Shown here piece by piece: positions 19,275-27,411 of a DNA stretch of 64,000 nt; the stretch's first letter is position 1; every line of letters begins with the position of its first letter. Below the pieces are notes generated by a model. It saw only the letters and a list, made by a program, of their open reading frames with translations. It made no database searches and was not told the DNA's origin. The stretch covers positions 62,001 to 126,000 of the forward strand of contig NZ_LIVX01000008.1 in assembly GCF_001905665.1 (NCBI RefSeq), written 5' to 3'. The DNA is from Streptomyces sp. CB02261 (GTDB taxonomy: Bacteria > Actinomycetota > Actinomycetes > Streptomycetales > Streptomycetaceae). Position numbers and translations under genes: made by a program.

Positions 19275-19853
19275 TCAGACCACGACCAGCCGGTCCACCA
19301 GCAGCTCCACCCTCGACTCGGCGTACTCCGGCGGCAGCCGTCCCGCTCGGGTGAGGGTGGCCAGCCCGTGCAGGGCGGCCCAGAACACCTCGGTGAACAG
19401 TCCCGGGTGGACGCCGTCCCCGGCGACATCGCCGAGGCTCTCCAGCAGGGCGGCGAAGGCGTCCTTCAACGGCGCGGGGGTGTCCTCGCGCGCGAACGCC
19501 AGGCCGCCGTCGAGTTGGAACATGGCGTCGTAGACCGCCGGGTTGCGTGCGGCGAAGGATAGGTACGCGCGGGCCAGGGCGGCGACCCGGTCGCGCGGGC
19601 CGTCGACGGCACGGGTCGCGGCTCTCAGCGCCACGGCCATCTCGGCGGCCCCTTCGAGGGCGACGGCGCCGATGATCTCGCGCTTGCCGCGGAAGTGGCT
19701 GTAGAGGACGGGCTGGCTGTACTCGATGCGCTCGGCGAGCCGGCGCGTGGTGACCGCGTCCCAGCCCTGCTGCTCGGCGAGTTCGCGGGCGGTCGCCACG
19801 ATGAGACGTTCGCGGCCCGCCCGCTCGCGCTCCTTGCGTTCCTGTACCGACAT
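19275..19853 (-). CDS. TetR family transcriptional regulator
   Basis: 192 residues. Residues of about 15-60 form a TetR DNA-binding domain: LIVATARELAEQQGWDAVTT, then RLAERIEYSQPVLYSHFRGK. The C-terminal ligand domain has the TetR_C-type YAVFDAMF-like stretch (AVYDAMFQLDGGLAF). It is divergent from the DUF1772 gene, and the 91 bases between the two starts contain two near-perfect palindromes, so it most likely represses itself and the membrane protein gene until a ligand binds. Confidence 0.94.
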   Translation of the reverse strand: MSVQERKERERAGRERLIVATARELAEQQGWDAVTTRRLAERIEYSQPVLYSHFRGKREIIGAVALEGAAEMAVALRAATRAVDGPRDRVAALARAYLSFAARNPAVYDAMFQLDGGLAFAREDTPAPLKDAFAALLESLGDVAGDGVHPGLFTEVFWAALHGLATLTRAGRLPPEYAESRVELLVDRLVVV

Positions 19854-19862
19854 GACCTGATC

Positions 19863-19875
19863 CTAGCACCGCTAG
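19863..19875. promoter_or_regulatory. palindromic operator CTAGCACCGCTAG
   Basis: A 13-base inverted repeat of CTAGC around a short centre, 9 bases from the TetR start codon. Its twin lies 51 bases away. Position and symmetry fit a TetR-type autoregulatory site. Confidence 0.8.
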
Positions 19876-19913
19876 ACAATCGAGCGGCAGCAGCGCTAGC
19901 TTTGCTTCATCGC

Positions 19914-19926
19914 CTAGCAATGCTAG
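19914..19926. promoter_or_regulatory. palindromic operator CTAGCAATGCTAG
   Basis: Second 13-base inverted repeat: CTAGCA and TGCTAG around one A. It is 18 bases upstream of the DUF1772 ATG and just before its GGAGGGG ribosome-binding site, so bound repressor would block that gene. A partial copy (GCGCTAGC, 19893-19900) lies between the two full sites. Confidence 0.82.
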
Positions 19927-19944
19927 AAAACCGGAGGGGTCATC

Positions 19945-20391
19945 ATGCTCACCGCACTCGAGGTCTTCACCACCGTGGTCGTCGGCGTGATGGTGGGGGT
20001 GGAGTTCTCCGTCGCCTTCGTCATCAACCCCATCCTCAACGCGCTCCCCGAGGACAGCGGCCAACTGGGCCGCGCCCACGGGGGCCGGATGCTCGGCGCC
20101 GTGATGCCGGTCTGGTACATCACGTCGCTCGTCCTCGTCGCGGTGTGGGCCGTCGCCGGACGGCACGACCACGGCACCGGCCTCGTCGTCACCGCGGGCG
20201 GGCTGCTGCTCCTCAGCGTGATCATGTCGATCCTGCTGCTCGTCCCGATCAACAACCGGAGCAAGACGTGGACCCCCGAGAACCGGCCCGCCGACTGGAA
20301 GCAGCAGCGCGACCGCTGGGACCGCCTCCACTACATCCGCGTCGCCATCATCGTCGCCGCCTTCACCCTGCTGGTCGCCACCCTCACCTGA
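19945..20391 (+). CDS. DUF1772 (anthrone oxygenase-like) membrane protein
   Basis: 148 residues with four hydrophobic helices: an N-terminal one starting LEVFTTVVVGVMVGVEFSVA, one around MPVWYITSLVLVAVWAVAG, one around VVTAGGLLLLSVIMSILLLV, and a C-terminal one. Between helices three and four is the family motif NNRSKTWTPENRPADWKQQR followed by WDRLHYIRV. Related proteins are called anthrone-oxygenase-like, but most bacterial members have no tested activity. A GGAGGGG ribosome-binding site precedes the ATG. Control by the divergent TetR protein is likely. Confidence 0.9.
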   Translation: MLTALEVFTTVVVGVMVGVEFSVAFVINPILNALPEDSGQLGRAHGGRMLGAVMPVWYITSLVLVAVWAVAGRHDHGTGLVVTAGGLLLLSVIMSILLLVPINNRSKTWTPENRPADWKQQRDRWDRLHYIRVAIIVAAFTLLVATLT

Positions 20392-20421
20392 CCCGGCGGA
20401 CCGAGTACGCCCCTGGCACCC

Positions 20422-20452
20422 GCGCCCGGCCGGCACGAGGCCGGCCGGGCGC
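20422..20452. terminator. strong hairpin after the DUF1772 gene
   Basis: GCGCCCGGCCGGC and GCCGGCCGGGCGC form a perfect 13-base stem with loop ACGAG, 30 bases after the stop codon, followed by TTGCC. A typical Streptomyces intrinsic terminator. Confidence 0.88.
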
Positions 20453-20492
20453 TTGCCGCCTACCGTTAGCCTCTCGTCTCGGGGGTGGGGAC

Positions 20493-20921
20493 ATGGAAGA
20501 GTCGATCTTGGTCGAGTCCATCAGGTACTCCGCTGTGTGCCAGGGGTGTGGAGCCGAGGCCGAGTGGTGCGGAGTCCAGGCGCTGGTGGGCGAGGAACTG
20601 CGGTGGGATGTCGAGACGACGTGTCCGACCTGCGGGTCTTTCTTGGCTGATTGTGGCGGTGAGCTGCCGGACGACATGCGTGGACGGCTGCTCTCCGAGC
20701 ACGGGCGGGCAACGTTGCATGTGGCACTGCCGACGAGCAGCACCGCCATCATGCGGGTGCTGCGGGCGGAGTTCGGCATCGGTCTGGACGGCGTCCGGGC
20801 AGTGCTGGAGCAGGTCCTGACCGGGCAGTACTCAGGAACCCTGCCCGAGATGGAGCTCCTGGCCCGCAAGCTGAGGGCATCAGGTGTCGAGGCGGCCGCC
20901 TCACGGCCGGAGCCCGAGTGA
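20493..20921 (+). CDS. zinc-ribbon protein with ribosomal L7/L12-like C-terminal part
   Basis: 142 residues. CQGCGAEAEWCG and CPTCGSFLADCG supply paired Cys knuckles near residues 16-57, a probable zinc ribbon. The C-terminal half, AIMRVLRAEFGIGLDGVRAV followed by LPEMELLARKLRASGVE, resembles the L7/L12 C-terminal fold in which one helix is followed by G-x-G-L and a Leu/Lys-rich helix. This is a pattern match only. The ATG follows GGGGGTGGGG. It may be one of the Streptomyces proteins that borrow an L12-like domain; function unknown. Confidence 0.82.
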   Translation: MEESILVESIRYSAVCQGCGAEAEWCGVQALVGEELRWDVETTCPTCGSFLADCGGELPDDMRGRLLSEHGRATLHVALPTSSTAIMRVLRAEFGIGLDGVRAVLEQVLTGQYSGTLPEMELLARKLRASGVEAAASRPEPE

Positions 20922-21099
20922 GCCTGCCGGGCGGAACGCCTGGGTTCGCCCGGCGTCGCCGAAGGCCCCGCCGGCCTCCCGGCGGACCGCCGTCCGACTC
21001 CGCGTCGTCGACGCGATCCGCGACGGAGACGCTTCTCGGGGAGCCGGCGACCGTCGAGTACGGAGGCCCACCAGCCGGAACGTGCGCGTGGGTCAGCCC

Positions 21100-21768
21100 T
21101 CAGTGCGCCTGCGGATAGCCGATCTCGGAGATGTCCTGGGCCAGGTCCGCCAGGGTGACCTCTGCGTTCAACGACGACACGAGTTCCTGGTCCAGCGGCC
21201 TCAAGGCATACACGTCACGCACCGCTTCCAGATCCACAGAGACCTCGTAATAGTCCTCGGCGAACCGCTGATACGCCTCGGGTGAGCGGTCGACCAGGAG
21301 TGGGAACAGCCCCGTCGCCCCATCAGGGTCGGCATGGTCCGAGGGGAAGTCGATCGCGCCATGACGCCATCGATCATCCGTCACCTCGTGCCACAAGCAG
21401 GCCGTCACGACGGGCACGCCGTCCTCGTCGGTGAACGCCGGCTCCTCGACGAAGGGCTTGAAGACCTCGGGAACGTCGTCGATCACTCCCGGCCAGGGCT
21501 CGCCGTCGTTGCCGTACGGGCTCATCGGTGCTTCGTGGTCGAAGCCGCGGACACAGGCCCCGGCCGCCGAGAACACGATGGCGTATTCGTCCCCCGATCC
21601 GTTACGCATCGACGCCATCTCCGCGCCATCGGCCCAGCCGGCATTGAACGAGTAGTACCGGCTTTCCCAGTCCGGGCTCAGGATCGCGTCGAGCACCGCA
21701 AGCGAGCGGCACAGGTCTCGCAGGTCAGCGATGGCGGGAAGCCGACGGGCTACGTCAGAGACAGTCAC
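21100..21768 (-). CDS. conserved Streptomyces protein of unknown function
   Basis: 222 residues from a GTG (VTVSDVARRLPAIADLRDLC). It is acidic and aromatic-rich, with SPDWESRYYSFNAGWADGAE, MRNGSGDEYAIVFSAAGACV and GFDHEAPMSPYGNDG as the recognisable stretches, then a helical C-terminus. The form recalls SMI1/KNR4 or immunity-type proteins found in paralogous sets in Streptomyces, but no toxin gene is adjacent. An upstream extension in the same frame to 21948 looks non-coding (Arg/Ser-rich, no ribosome-binding site). Confidence 0.78.
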   Translation of the reverse strand: MTVSDVARRLPAIADLRDLCRSLAVLDAILSPDWESRYYSFNAGWADGAEMASMRNGSGDEYAIVFSAAGACVRGFDHEAPMSPYGNDGEPWPGVIDDVPEVFKPFVEEPAFTDEDGVPVVTACLWHEVTDDRWRHGAIDFPSDHADPDGATGLFPLLVDRSPEAYQRFAEDYYEVSVDLEAVRDVYALRPLDQELVSSLNAEVTLADLAQDISEIGYPQAH

Positions 21769-21866
21769 GGGCTCATCCAACCGGATCCCTCTGACACCAG
21801 CCCCGCCCCGCCCGGCGTCGCGGTCCGTGGAACGCTCAGAGTCGGACGGGGGCCACCACCCGGCAC

Positions 21867-22208
21867 TTGCACAGGCGAGCCCGTCCCTACCAAGGCCGCA
21901 TCTCAGGACCTGAAGGAAGCCCGCGGACATACGCCTTTCCCGGCACACGGGCCGACGTGGCGGCGTACTACCGGACGGTGGCGCTACGACACGGGTGGAG
22001 CCCGGACGCCGAGACGCCGCCCGCCGAGCTGTGGTTCGTCAAAGAGACGATGAGCCTGCATATCGCCTTCCTCATTCCCGAACTCCCCACAGAGGATGCC
22101 CACGGGAGCCGCCCAGACGTCACCGCCGATGCCGGTTGCTCGATCAGCGTCACCTCGTACGTGGACGGCGCTCTCGCGTCGGAGCGTCGAGACAGCTCTC
22201 CGGCTTGA
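21867..22208 (+). pseudogene. probable C-terminal remnant of a small protein
   Basis: The frame encodes ADVAAYYRTVALRHGWSPDA, then LWFVKETMSLHIAFLIPELP and SISVTSYVDG, ending after 113 codons. This looks like the second half of small Streptomyces exported proteins, in which a Y-x-x-V-A-x-x-x-G-W-x-P segment is followed by a beta strand. The 5' part is Arg-rich, lies antisense to the upstream tail of the neighbouring gene and lacks a ribosome-binding site or signal peptide. It is probably a decayed gene. A short intact gene with a later start cannot be excluded. Confidence 0.5.
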
Positions 22209-22229
22209 CCGTGATGTGAGACTTGCCGC

Positions 22230-22484
22230 ATGGACATGGGGCGTGAGTCGCGGTGGGAGAAGGACGCAATGACGGTCGAGATCGTTTTCGCCTTGGTGAC
22301 CGCCACCGCGCTGGCCGGCGTGGTCTTCGTCGTCGTTCTTGCTCCCGCACTCGCCCTCGGCGTCTCCGGTCCGGCGCGAGAGGCCGCTTGGATGGGCGGT
22401 GCGCTGCTCGGAGCGGTCGCCGGGGTGTGGCGCCTGGTGCGGGTGCTGCGCCGCTTCGACGCGCAGCGCCGTAAGGGCCGCTGA
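22230..22484 (+). CDS. DUF6332-type two-helix membrane protein
   Basis: 84 residues. The start MDMGRESRWEKDAMTVEIVF and the internal D-A-M-T-V-E-I are the pattern I associate with DUF6332 proteins of Streptomyces. Two hydrophobic helices follow (VFALVTATALAGVVFVVVL and WMGGALLGAVAGVWRLVRVL), then a basic tail RRFDAQRRKGR that should face the cytoplasm. Function unknown. The alternative start at 22269 would remove the conserved leader. Confidence 0.8.
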   Translation: MDMGRESRWEKDAMTVEIVFALVTATALAGVVFVVVLAPALALGVSGPAREAAWMGGALLGAVAGVWRLVRVLRRFDAQRRKGR

Positions 22485-22571
22485 CCGCCGGCCGGCCTCT
22501 CGGGGGCGCCGCCGCCCTCCGGGTGCGCGGGCCCTGTCGCGGGCCGCCATCCATCCCGTGGACGCGTCGGC

Positions 22572-22982
22572 TCAGGAGTCGAGCACCGCGGCGACGGCTT
22601 CGATCTCTACGAGCTGGCCGTCATAGCCGAGCACGGTGACACCCATCAAGGTGCTGGGCACGTCGTGGTCGCCGAACGCGTCCCGGACGACCTCCCACGC
22701 CGTCACCAGGTCCTCCCGCCGGTGAGAGGCGACGAGAACACGGGTGCTGATGACATCGCGCAGTGACGCGCCCGAGTCCGCCAGGGCGGTCCGCATGTTC
22801 TCCACGGCCCTGGCCGCCTGCCCCGCGACGTCCCCGATCGCCGCAGTGGAGCCGTCCTCGTTCAGAGGACATGCTCCGGCCAGGAAGATCAGCCGCGACT
22901 CGGCCGGGGCTGTGGCCGCGTAGGCGTACTCCGCGACCTCGGACAGGGAGGCAGAGCGAATCAGGGTGACAGCACGCGGCAC
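22572..22982 (-). CDS. RidA/YjgF/YER057c family protein
   Basis: 136 residues from a GTG with GAGGAAG 4 bases upstream. Family features are visible: AESRLIFLAGACPLNEDGST, DVAGQAARAVENMRTALADS, DVISTRVLVASHRREDLVTA and the closing YDGQLVEIEAVAAV. The Arg that binds the carboxylate in true RidA enamine deaminases (R105 in E. coli, in a C-R-V-E-I context) lies where this protein has Val-Leu-Gly-Tyr, and VEIEAVA replaces the usual form. So it may be a non-RidA subgroup rather than an enamine deaminase. It is divergent from the protease region. Confidence 0.87.
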   Translation of the reverse strand: MPRAVTLIRSASLSEVAEYAYAATAPAESRLIFLAGACPLNEDGSTAAIGDVAGQAARAVENMRTALADSGASLRDVISTRVLVASHRREDLVTAWEVVRDAFGDHDVPSTLMGVTVLGYDGQLVEIEAVAAVLDS

Positions 22983-23383
22983 GGGCTTCCTCTCGCAGCA
23001 GGTCCGGGACACTCAGACCCTCTCAGAGGTCGACTCCACCTTCGACACATTTGCCGTCGGTCGGGTGGACGAGCCTTGTCCCGTGGTCTGTTGATGCTGC
23101 CTCATGATGCGCGCAGGTGAACTTTTCATGCGCGCTAGTGACATGCACGGGTCTGTTCTGACAATCTTGCGCCAGTTCTCGTGCGTGATTCGCGCATGCA
23201 CGAGGGCGTCACATCCGTCGTAGATGCCGGTAGTTGGCGACTCGCAGCCCGCGGTCGCCCTCGCGTCGGCGGCCATCGGCCGGGACCCCGGCGTCGAGGC
23301 GGTGCCGGGTCGCGTCCGGTTCCTGTCGCCCGTCTGCCGTACTCCCACAGGAGCGCACCCCACCCATGAGAAGGACCCCCCAC
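22983..23383. other. 401-base gene-free region upstream of the subtilisin gene
   Basis: The region is less GC-rich than its surroundings around 23040-23180. It holds ATGCGCGC twice (about 23105 and 23128) and several TGCACG/CGTGCA-type inverted elements near 23180-23205, but I see no clear -35/-10 pair. Open frames crossing it are Arg/Pro-rich and not credible genes. AGGAG at about 23350 and AAGGA at 23371 are candidate ribosome-binding sites for the protease. Confidence 0.5.
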
Positions 23384-24958
23384 ATGTCGATGATGCGTGA
23401 CCCGCGTCGCCGCGTCGCCACCGCCGCCGCCATAACCCTCGCCGCCCTCGCCCTCGGCTCCGCGCCCGCCCTCCCCGCCGTCGCCTCTCCCGCCACCCCC
23501 GAGGGCGTGATCGAGAACGCCGGAGCGGAAGGCACCGTCGCGGGCAGCTACATCGTCACCCTCCACGAGTCGGCGCGGGCCGAGACCGCCCAGGGCCGCG
23601 CCGTGGCGGCCAAGTTCGGCGCGAAGATCAAGAGGACGTACACCTCGGCGCTCAACGGCTACCACGTCGAACTCTCCGAGGCCCGGGCGAAGAAGCTCGC
23701 CGCCGACCCCGCCGTGACGTCCGTCGTCCAGAACCGCGTCTTCACCATCGACGCCACGCAGCCCGCCCCGCCGTCCTGGGGCCTGGACCGGATCGACCAG
23801 CCGGCCCTTCCGCTGAACCAGAGCTACAGCTACCCGGACTCCGCGGGCCAGGGCGTCACCGCGTACATCCTCGACACCGGTGTACGCATCGCCCACAGCG
23901 ACTTCGGTGGCCGGGCCTTCAACGGCTACGACGCCGTCGACAACGACAAGACCGCCCAGGACGGCAACGGCCACGGCACCCACGTCGCCGGCACCGTCGC
24001 GGGCACGGCGTACGGCGTCGCCAAGAAGGCCAAGATCGTCGGCGTCCGCGTCCTCGACAACTCCGCCTCCGGCACCACCGCGCAGATCGTCGCGGGCGTC
24101 GACTGGGTCACCCGGAACGCCGTCAAGCCGGCCGTCGCCAACATGAGCCTCGGCGGAGGCGTCGACCCGGCCCTCGACACGGCCGTGCGCAACTCGATCG
24201 CCTCGGGCATCACGTACGCCGTCGCCGCGGGCAACTCGAACTCCGACGCGTCCAACCACTCGCCCGCGCGCGTCCCGGAAGCGATCACCGTCGGCTCCAC
24301 GACCAATACCGACGCCCGCTCCAGCTTCTCCAACTACGGCAGCGTCCTCGACATCTTCGCCCCCGGCTCCTCCGTCACCTCGGCGTGGAACACCAACAAC
24401 ACCGCCACCAACACGATCTCCGGCACGTCGATGGCGGCCCCGCACGTCACCGGCGCCGCCGCCGCCTACCTCGCCGGCAACCCGACCGCGACCCCGGCGC
24501 AGGTCTCCGCCGCCCTGACGACCGCCGCCACCCCGAACGTCGTCACCGACCCCGGCACCGGCTCCCCGAACCGGCTTCTCCGCGTCGGCACCACCACTCC
24601 CCCGCCGCCCAGCGCCCCGAAGTTCGAGAACACCGTCGACCACGCCATCACCGACAACGCGACCGTCGAATCCCCGGTCACCGTCACCGGCGTCACCGGC
24701 AACGCCCCCGCCGCCCTCCAGGTGCCGGTCAACATCGTCCACACCTACATCGCCGACCTCCAGGTCCAGCTGATCGCCCCCGACGGCACGGCGTACACCC
24801 TGAAGGCCTTCGGCACCGGCGGCAGCCTGGACAACGTCAACACCACCTATGTCGTGAACGCCTCCTCCGAGGTCGCCAACGGCACGTGGAAGCTGCGGGT
24901 CTCGGACGACTCGTCCGGCGACAACGGCAAGATCGACTCCTGGGCCCTGCAGTTCTGA
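23384..24958 (+). CDS. secreted subtilisin-like serine protease (S8) with C-terminal P-domain
   Basis: 524 residues. RDPRRR and a hydrophobic Ala/Leu segment form a signal peptide (about 1-35). An inhibitor I9 propeptide follows (SYIVTLHESARAETAQGRAV to NRVFTI), then the catalytic domain with Asp164 (YILDTGV), His197 (GHGTHVAG) and Ser349 (SGTSMAAPH). Residues from about 410 form a proprotein-convertase P-domain, ending LRVSDDSSGDNGKIDSWALQ. The ATG at 23384 has AAGGA 8 bases upstream; an in-frame ATG at 23366 would add six residues (MRRTPH). A Pro-rich hinge (TTTPPPPSAP) separates the domains. Expected to be an extracellular scavenging protease. Confidence 0.94.
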   Translation: MSMMRDPRRRVATAAAITLAALALGSAPALPAVASPATPEGVIENAGAEGTVAGSYIVTLHESARAETAQGRAVAAKFGAKIKRTYTSALNGYHVELSEARAKKLAADPAVTSVVQNRVFTIDATQPAPPSWGLDRIDQPALPLNQSYSYPDSAGQGVTAYILDTGVRIAHSDFGGRAFNGYDAVDNDKTAQDGNGHGTHVAGTVAGTAYGVAKKAKIVGVRVLDNSASGTTAQIVAGVDWVTRNAVKPAVANMSLGGGVDPALDTAVRNSIASGITYAVAAGNSNSDASNHSPARVPEAITVGSTTNTDARSSFSNYGSVLDIFAPGSSVTSAWNTNNTATNTISGTSMAAPHVTGAAAAYLAGNPTATPAQVSAALTTAATPNVVTDPGTGSPNRLLRVGTTTPPPPSAPKFENTVDHAITDNATVESPVTVTGVTGNAPAALQVPVNIVHTYIADLQVQLIAPDGTAYTLKAFGTGGSLDNVNTTYVVNASSEVANGTWKLRVSDDSSGDNGKIDSWALQF

Positions 24959-25117
24959 GCCGGAGAAGCGCGCGGTGAGGGGCGGTCGCCTACGAGCGGT
25001 CACCCCTCACCGTGCGGTGACGGACCGCCGGCCGAGCAGCTCCAGCAGCCGGCCCAGCGCGTCCGCGACCGGCCGGCCGGCGTGGAAAACCGCTGTCGCG
25101 CGGCGCACCGGGCTCCC

Positions 25118-25152
25118 TACACTCCCGTCTCGGGCGCACCGGTCGGTGCGCC
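25118..25152 (+). promoter_or_regulatory. candidate -10 box and 5' leader hairpin before the EF-G paralogue
   Basis: TACACT at 25118-25123 is a good -10 hexamer, with TGTCGC about 18 bases before it as a weak -35. If it is used, the RNA begins near 25130 and opens with GGCGCACC / GGTGCGCC, a perfect 8-base stem with a GGTC loop (25133-25152). GGCGCACC also occurs at 25102-25109, before the -10. The hairpin precedes the ribosome-binding site of the small leader frame. Confidence 0.5.
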
Positions 25153-25182
25153 GCCGAGCCGTCCGACCGAGGGGAGAAGACC

Positions 25183-25293
25183 GTGCGCAGCCACCGTGCC
25201 GTCGCCGTGTCCTCCTCCCGTACCCGGTACGACGTGATCCTCGCCTCCTCCGCCGAGCGGTGGCGGCTGCGCGCCCGCCATCGCCGTCCGTGA
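25183..25293 (+). CDS. putative 36-residue Arg-rich leader peptide
   Basis: A GTG with GAGGGGAGAAG upstream starts a frame of 36 codons ending in TGA, 78 bases before the EF-G paralogue. The peptide has ten Arg, four of them in the last seven residues (RARHRRP) and two more flanking Trp27 (RWR). No fold is expected. Position, strong ribosome-binding site and composition suggest a regulatory upstream frame that senses ribosome stalling. A hairpin, CGCTGC (25331-25336) with GCAGCG (25352-25357), lies directly before the AAAGG of the main gene. The two start regions share AGACCGTGCG. No experimental support is known to me. Confidence 0.5.
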   Translation: MRSHRAVAVSSSRTRYDVILASSAERWRLRARHRRP

Positions 25294-25371
25294 CGACGTC
25301 CTCTCGCTCCTGACGCTCGTCCGGGAATCGCGCTGCCCTGTTCTCCACGCAGCAGCGAAAGGCACGAGACC

Positions 25372-27402
25372 GTGCGTACCCCTGACATCACCGCCGTCCG
25401 CAACCTCGGCATCCTGGCCCACGTCGACGCGGGCAAGACCACCGTCACCGAGCGGTTCCTGTACCTGACCGGCGCCACCCACAAGCGGGGCGAGGTCCAC
25501 GACGGCACGACCGTCACCGACTTCGACCCGCAGGAGCGGGACCGGGGCATCACGATCTTCGCCGCGGCCGTCAGCTGCGACTGGGCCGGGCACCGGATCA
25601 ACCTGATCGACACCCCGGGGCACGTCGACTTCTCCGACGAGGTCGAGCGCTCGCTGCGCGTGCTCGACGGAGCCGTCGCCGTATTCGACGCCGTCGCGGG
25701 CGTCGAGCCGCAGAGCGAGACGGTGTGGCGGCAGGCCGACCGGCACGGCGTCCCGCGCATCGCGTTCGTCAACAAGCTGGACCGCGCGGGCGCGGAGCTC
25801 GACGGCGCCGTCGAGTCGATCCGTACCCGCCTCGGCACCGTCCCGCTGCCCGTCCAGCTCCCGATCGGGCGCGAGGACGGCTTCACCGGCGTCGTGGACC
25901 TGGTCCGGATGCGGGCGTACGTGTGGGCCGAGGGCGCCGACACGTACGCCGAGCAGCCGGTACCGGACGGGCTCCGGGACGAGGCCCGGCACCGCAGGCG
26001 ACGCCTGGAGGAGACGGTGGCGGAGCTGCATCCGGGCGCCCTGGAGGAGTTCTGCGCGGACTCCGCGCTCTCCGAGGGGACGCTGACGGCGGCCCTCCGC
26101 GACCTCACCCTCTCCGGCGAGGCCGTGGTCGTCCTCTGCGGCTCCGCGTACCGCAACCGGGGTGTCGAGCCGCTGCTCGACGCCGTCGTCGCGTACCTCC
26201 CGGCGCCGTCGGACATGCCGCCGGTCCGCGGGGAGGTCCCGGCGGACCCGGAGGCGCCGTTCACCGCGCTCGCGTTCAAGGTGAGCGCGACCGCCACCGG
26301 CCGGATGACGTACGTCCGCGTCTACGCGGGCACGATCGCGAAGGGGGACACCGTGCTGGACGCCGTCACCGGCCGCACCGAGCGGATCGCCCGCATCCTG
26401 CGGGTCCAGGCCGACCGGGCGACGGAGGTCGACGTGGCGCGCGCCGGGGACATCGTCGCCGTCGTCGGGCCGAAGACCGCCCGTGCCGGTGCGACGCTGT
26501 GCGCGCCGGGCGCACCGGTCGTCCTCGAACCGCCGTCGACCGCCGACCCGGTGGTCTCGGTCGCCGTGGAGGCCCGCCGCAGCACGGACACGGGCCGCCT
26601 GGCGACGGCTCTCGCCCGGCTGTCGGAGGAGGACCCGTCGCTGGTCGTGCGCGCGGACCCGGAGACGGGCCAGACGGTCCTGTCGGGGCTGGGTGAACTG
26701 CATCTGGAGGTCGCGGTGGAGAAGCTGCGGCGCGACCGGGGGCTTGAGGTCACGGTCGGCCGTCCGCAGGTGGCGTACCGGGAGACGGTGGCGAGGGGCG
26801 TCACCGGCCTGCTGTACCGCCATGTGAAGCAGGACGGCGGCGCGGGCCAGTTCGCGCACGTCGTCATCGACGTGGAGCCGCTGGAGTCCGACTCCACCGA
26901 GGAGTTCGCGTTCCGCTCGACGGTCACGGGCGGGCGTGTCCCGCAGGAGTACGTCCGCGCGGTCGAGGCCGGCTGCCGGGACGCCCTCGTGGAGGGCCCC
27001 CTCGGCGGGCACCCGGTGACGGGCGTCCGGGTCACGCTCACGGACGGCGCCACGCATGCGAAGGACTCGTCGGAGATGGCGTTCCGTACGGCGGGCCGCT
27101 TCGCGCTCCGCGAGGCGCTCCGCGCGAGCGCCGTGACGCTCCTGGAGCCGGTGGCCGACGTCACGGTCACCGTCCCGGCGGAGTCCGTGGGGACGGTCCT
27201 CGGCGACCTCGCGGCCCGCCGGGGCCGGGTCACGGACCAGACGACCCGCTCCGGTACGGCGGTGGTGGAGGCGACGGTGCCGCTGGCCGAGCTCTTCGGC
27301 TACGCGTCCCGCCTCCGCGGGCGCACCCAGGGCCGGGGCACGTTCACGACCCGCCCGGCGGGCTACGCCCCGGCGCCGGACCGCGCGCCCGGCGTGAGGT
27401 GA
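25372..27402 (+). CDS. elongation factor G paralogue (EF-G2/FusB-like, ribosome-protection relative)
   Basis: 676 residues from a GTG. GTPase motifs are AHVDAGKTT (G1), ERDRGITI (G2 region), DTPGH (G3) and NKLD (G4); HKRGEVHDGTTVTDFDPQE and SLRVLDGAVAVFDAVAGVEP are much closer to EF-G than to TetM or OtrA. Domain II, III (LSGLGELHLEVAVEKLRRD), IV and V follow. It is not the housekeeping fusA, because rpsL, rpsG and tuf are absent. Such paralogues may act in recycling, slow growth or drug protection. An upstream leader peptide suggests translation-coupled control, and a strong terminator follows. Confidence 0.9.
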   Translation: MRTPDITAVRNLGILAHVDAGKTTVTERFLYLTGATHKRGEVHDGTTVTDFDPQERDRGITIFAAAVSCDWAGHRINLIDTPGHVDFSDEVERSLRVLDGAVAVFDAVAGVEPQSETVWRQADRHGVPRIAFVNKLDRAGAELDGAVESIRTRLGTVPLPVQLPIGREDGFTGVVDLVRMRAYVWAEGADTYAEQPVPDGLRDEARHRRRRLEETVAELHPGALEEFCADSALSEGTLTAALRDLTLSGEAVVVLCGSAYRNRGVEPLLDAVVAYLPAPSDMPPVRGEVPADPEAPFTALAFKVSATATGRMTYVRVYAGTIAKGDTVLDAVTGRTERIARILRVQADRATEVDVARAGDIVAVVGPKTARAGATLCAPGAPVVLEPPSTADPVVSVAVEARRSTDTGRLATALARLSEEDPSLVVRADPETGQTVLSGLGELHLEVAVEKLRRDRGLEVTVGRPQVAYRETVARGVTGLLYRHVKQDGGAGQFAHVVIDVEPLESDSTEEFAFRSTVTGGRVPQEYVRAVEAGCRDALVEGPLGGHPVTGVRVTLTDGATHAKDSSEMAFRTAGRFALREALRASAVTLLEPVADVTVTVPAESVGTVLGDLAARRGRVTDQTTRSGTAVVEATVPLAELFGYASRLRGRTQGRGTFTTRPAGYAPAPDRAPGVR

Positions 27403-27411
27403 CCCGGTCCC

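Noticed and set aside
23013..23383. Small genes upstream of the subtilisin gene
   Set aside because: The frames there are short and rich in Arg/Pro without ribosome-binding sites; the region looks regulatory.
25372..27402. Housekeeping EF-G (fusA) or a TetM-type resistance gene
   Set aside because: No rpsL/rpsG/tuf neighbours are present, so it is not fusA. The G-domain sequences match EF-G better than TetM/OtrA, so a resistance label would claim too much.
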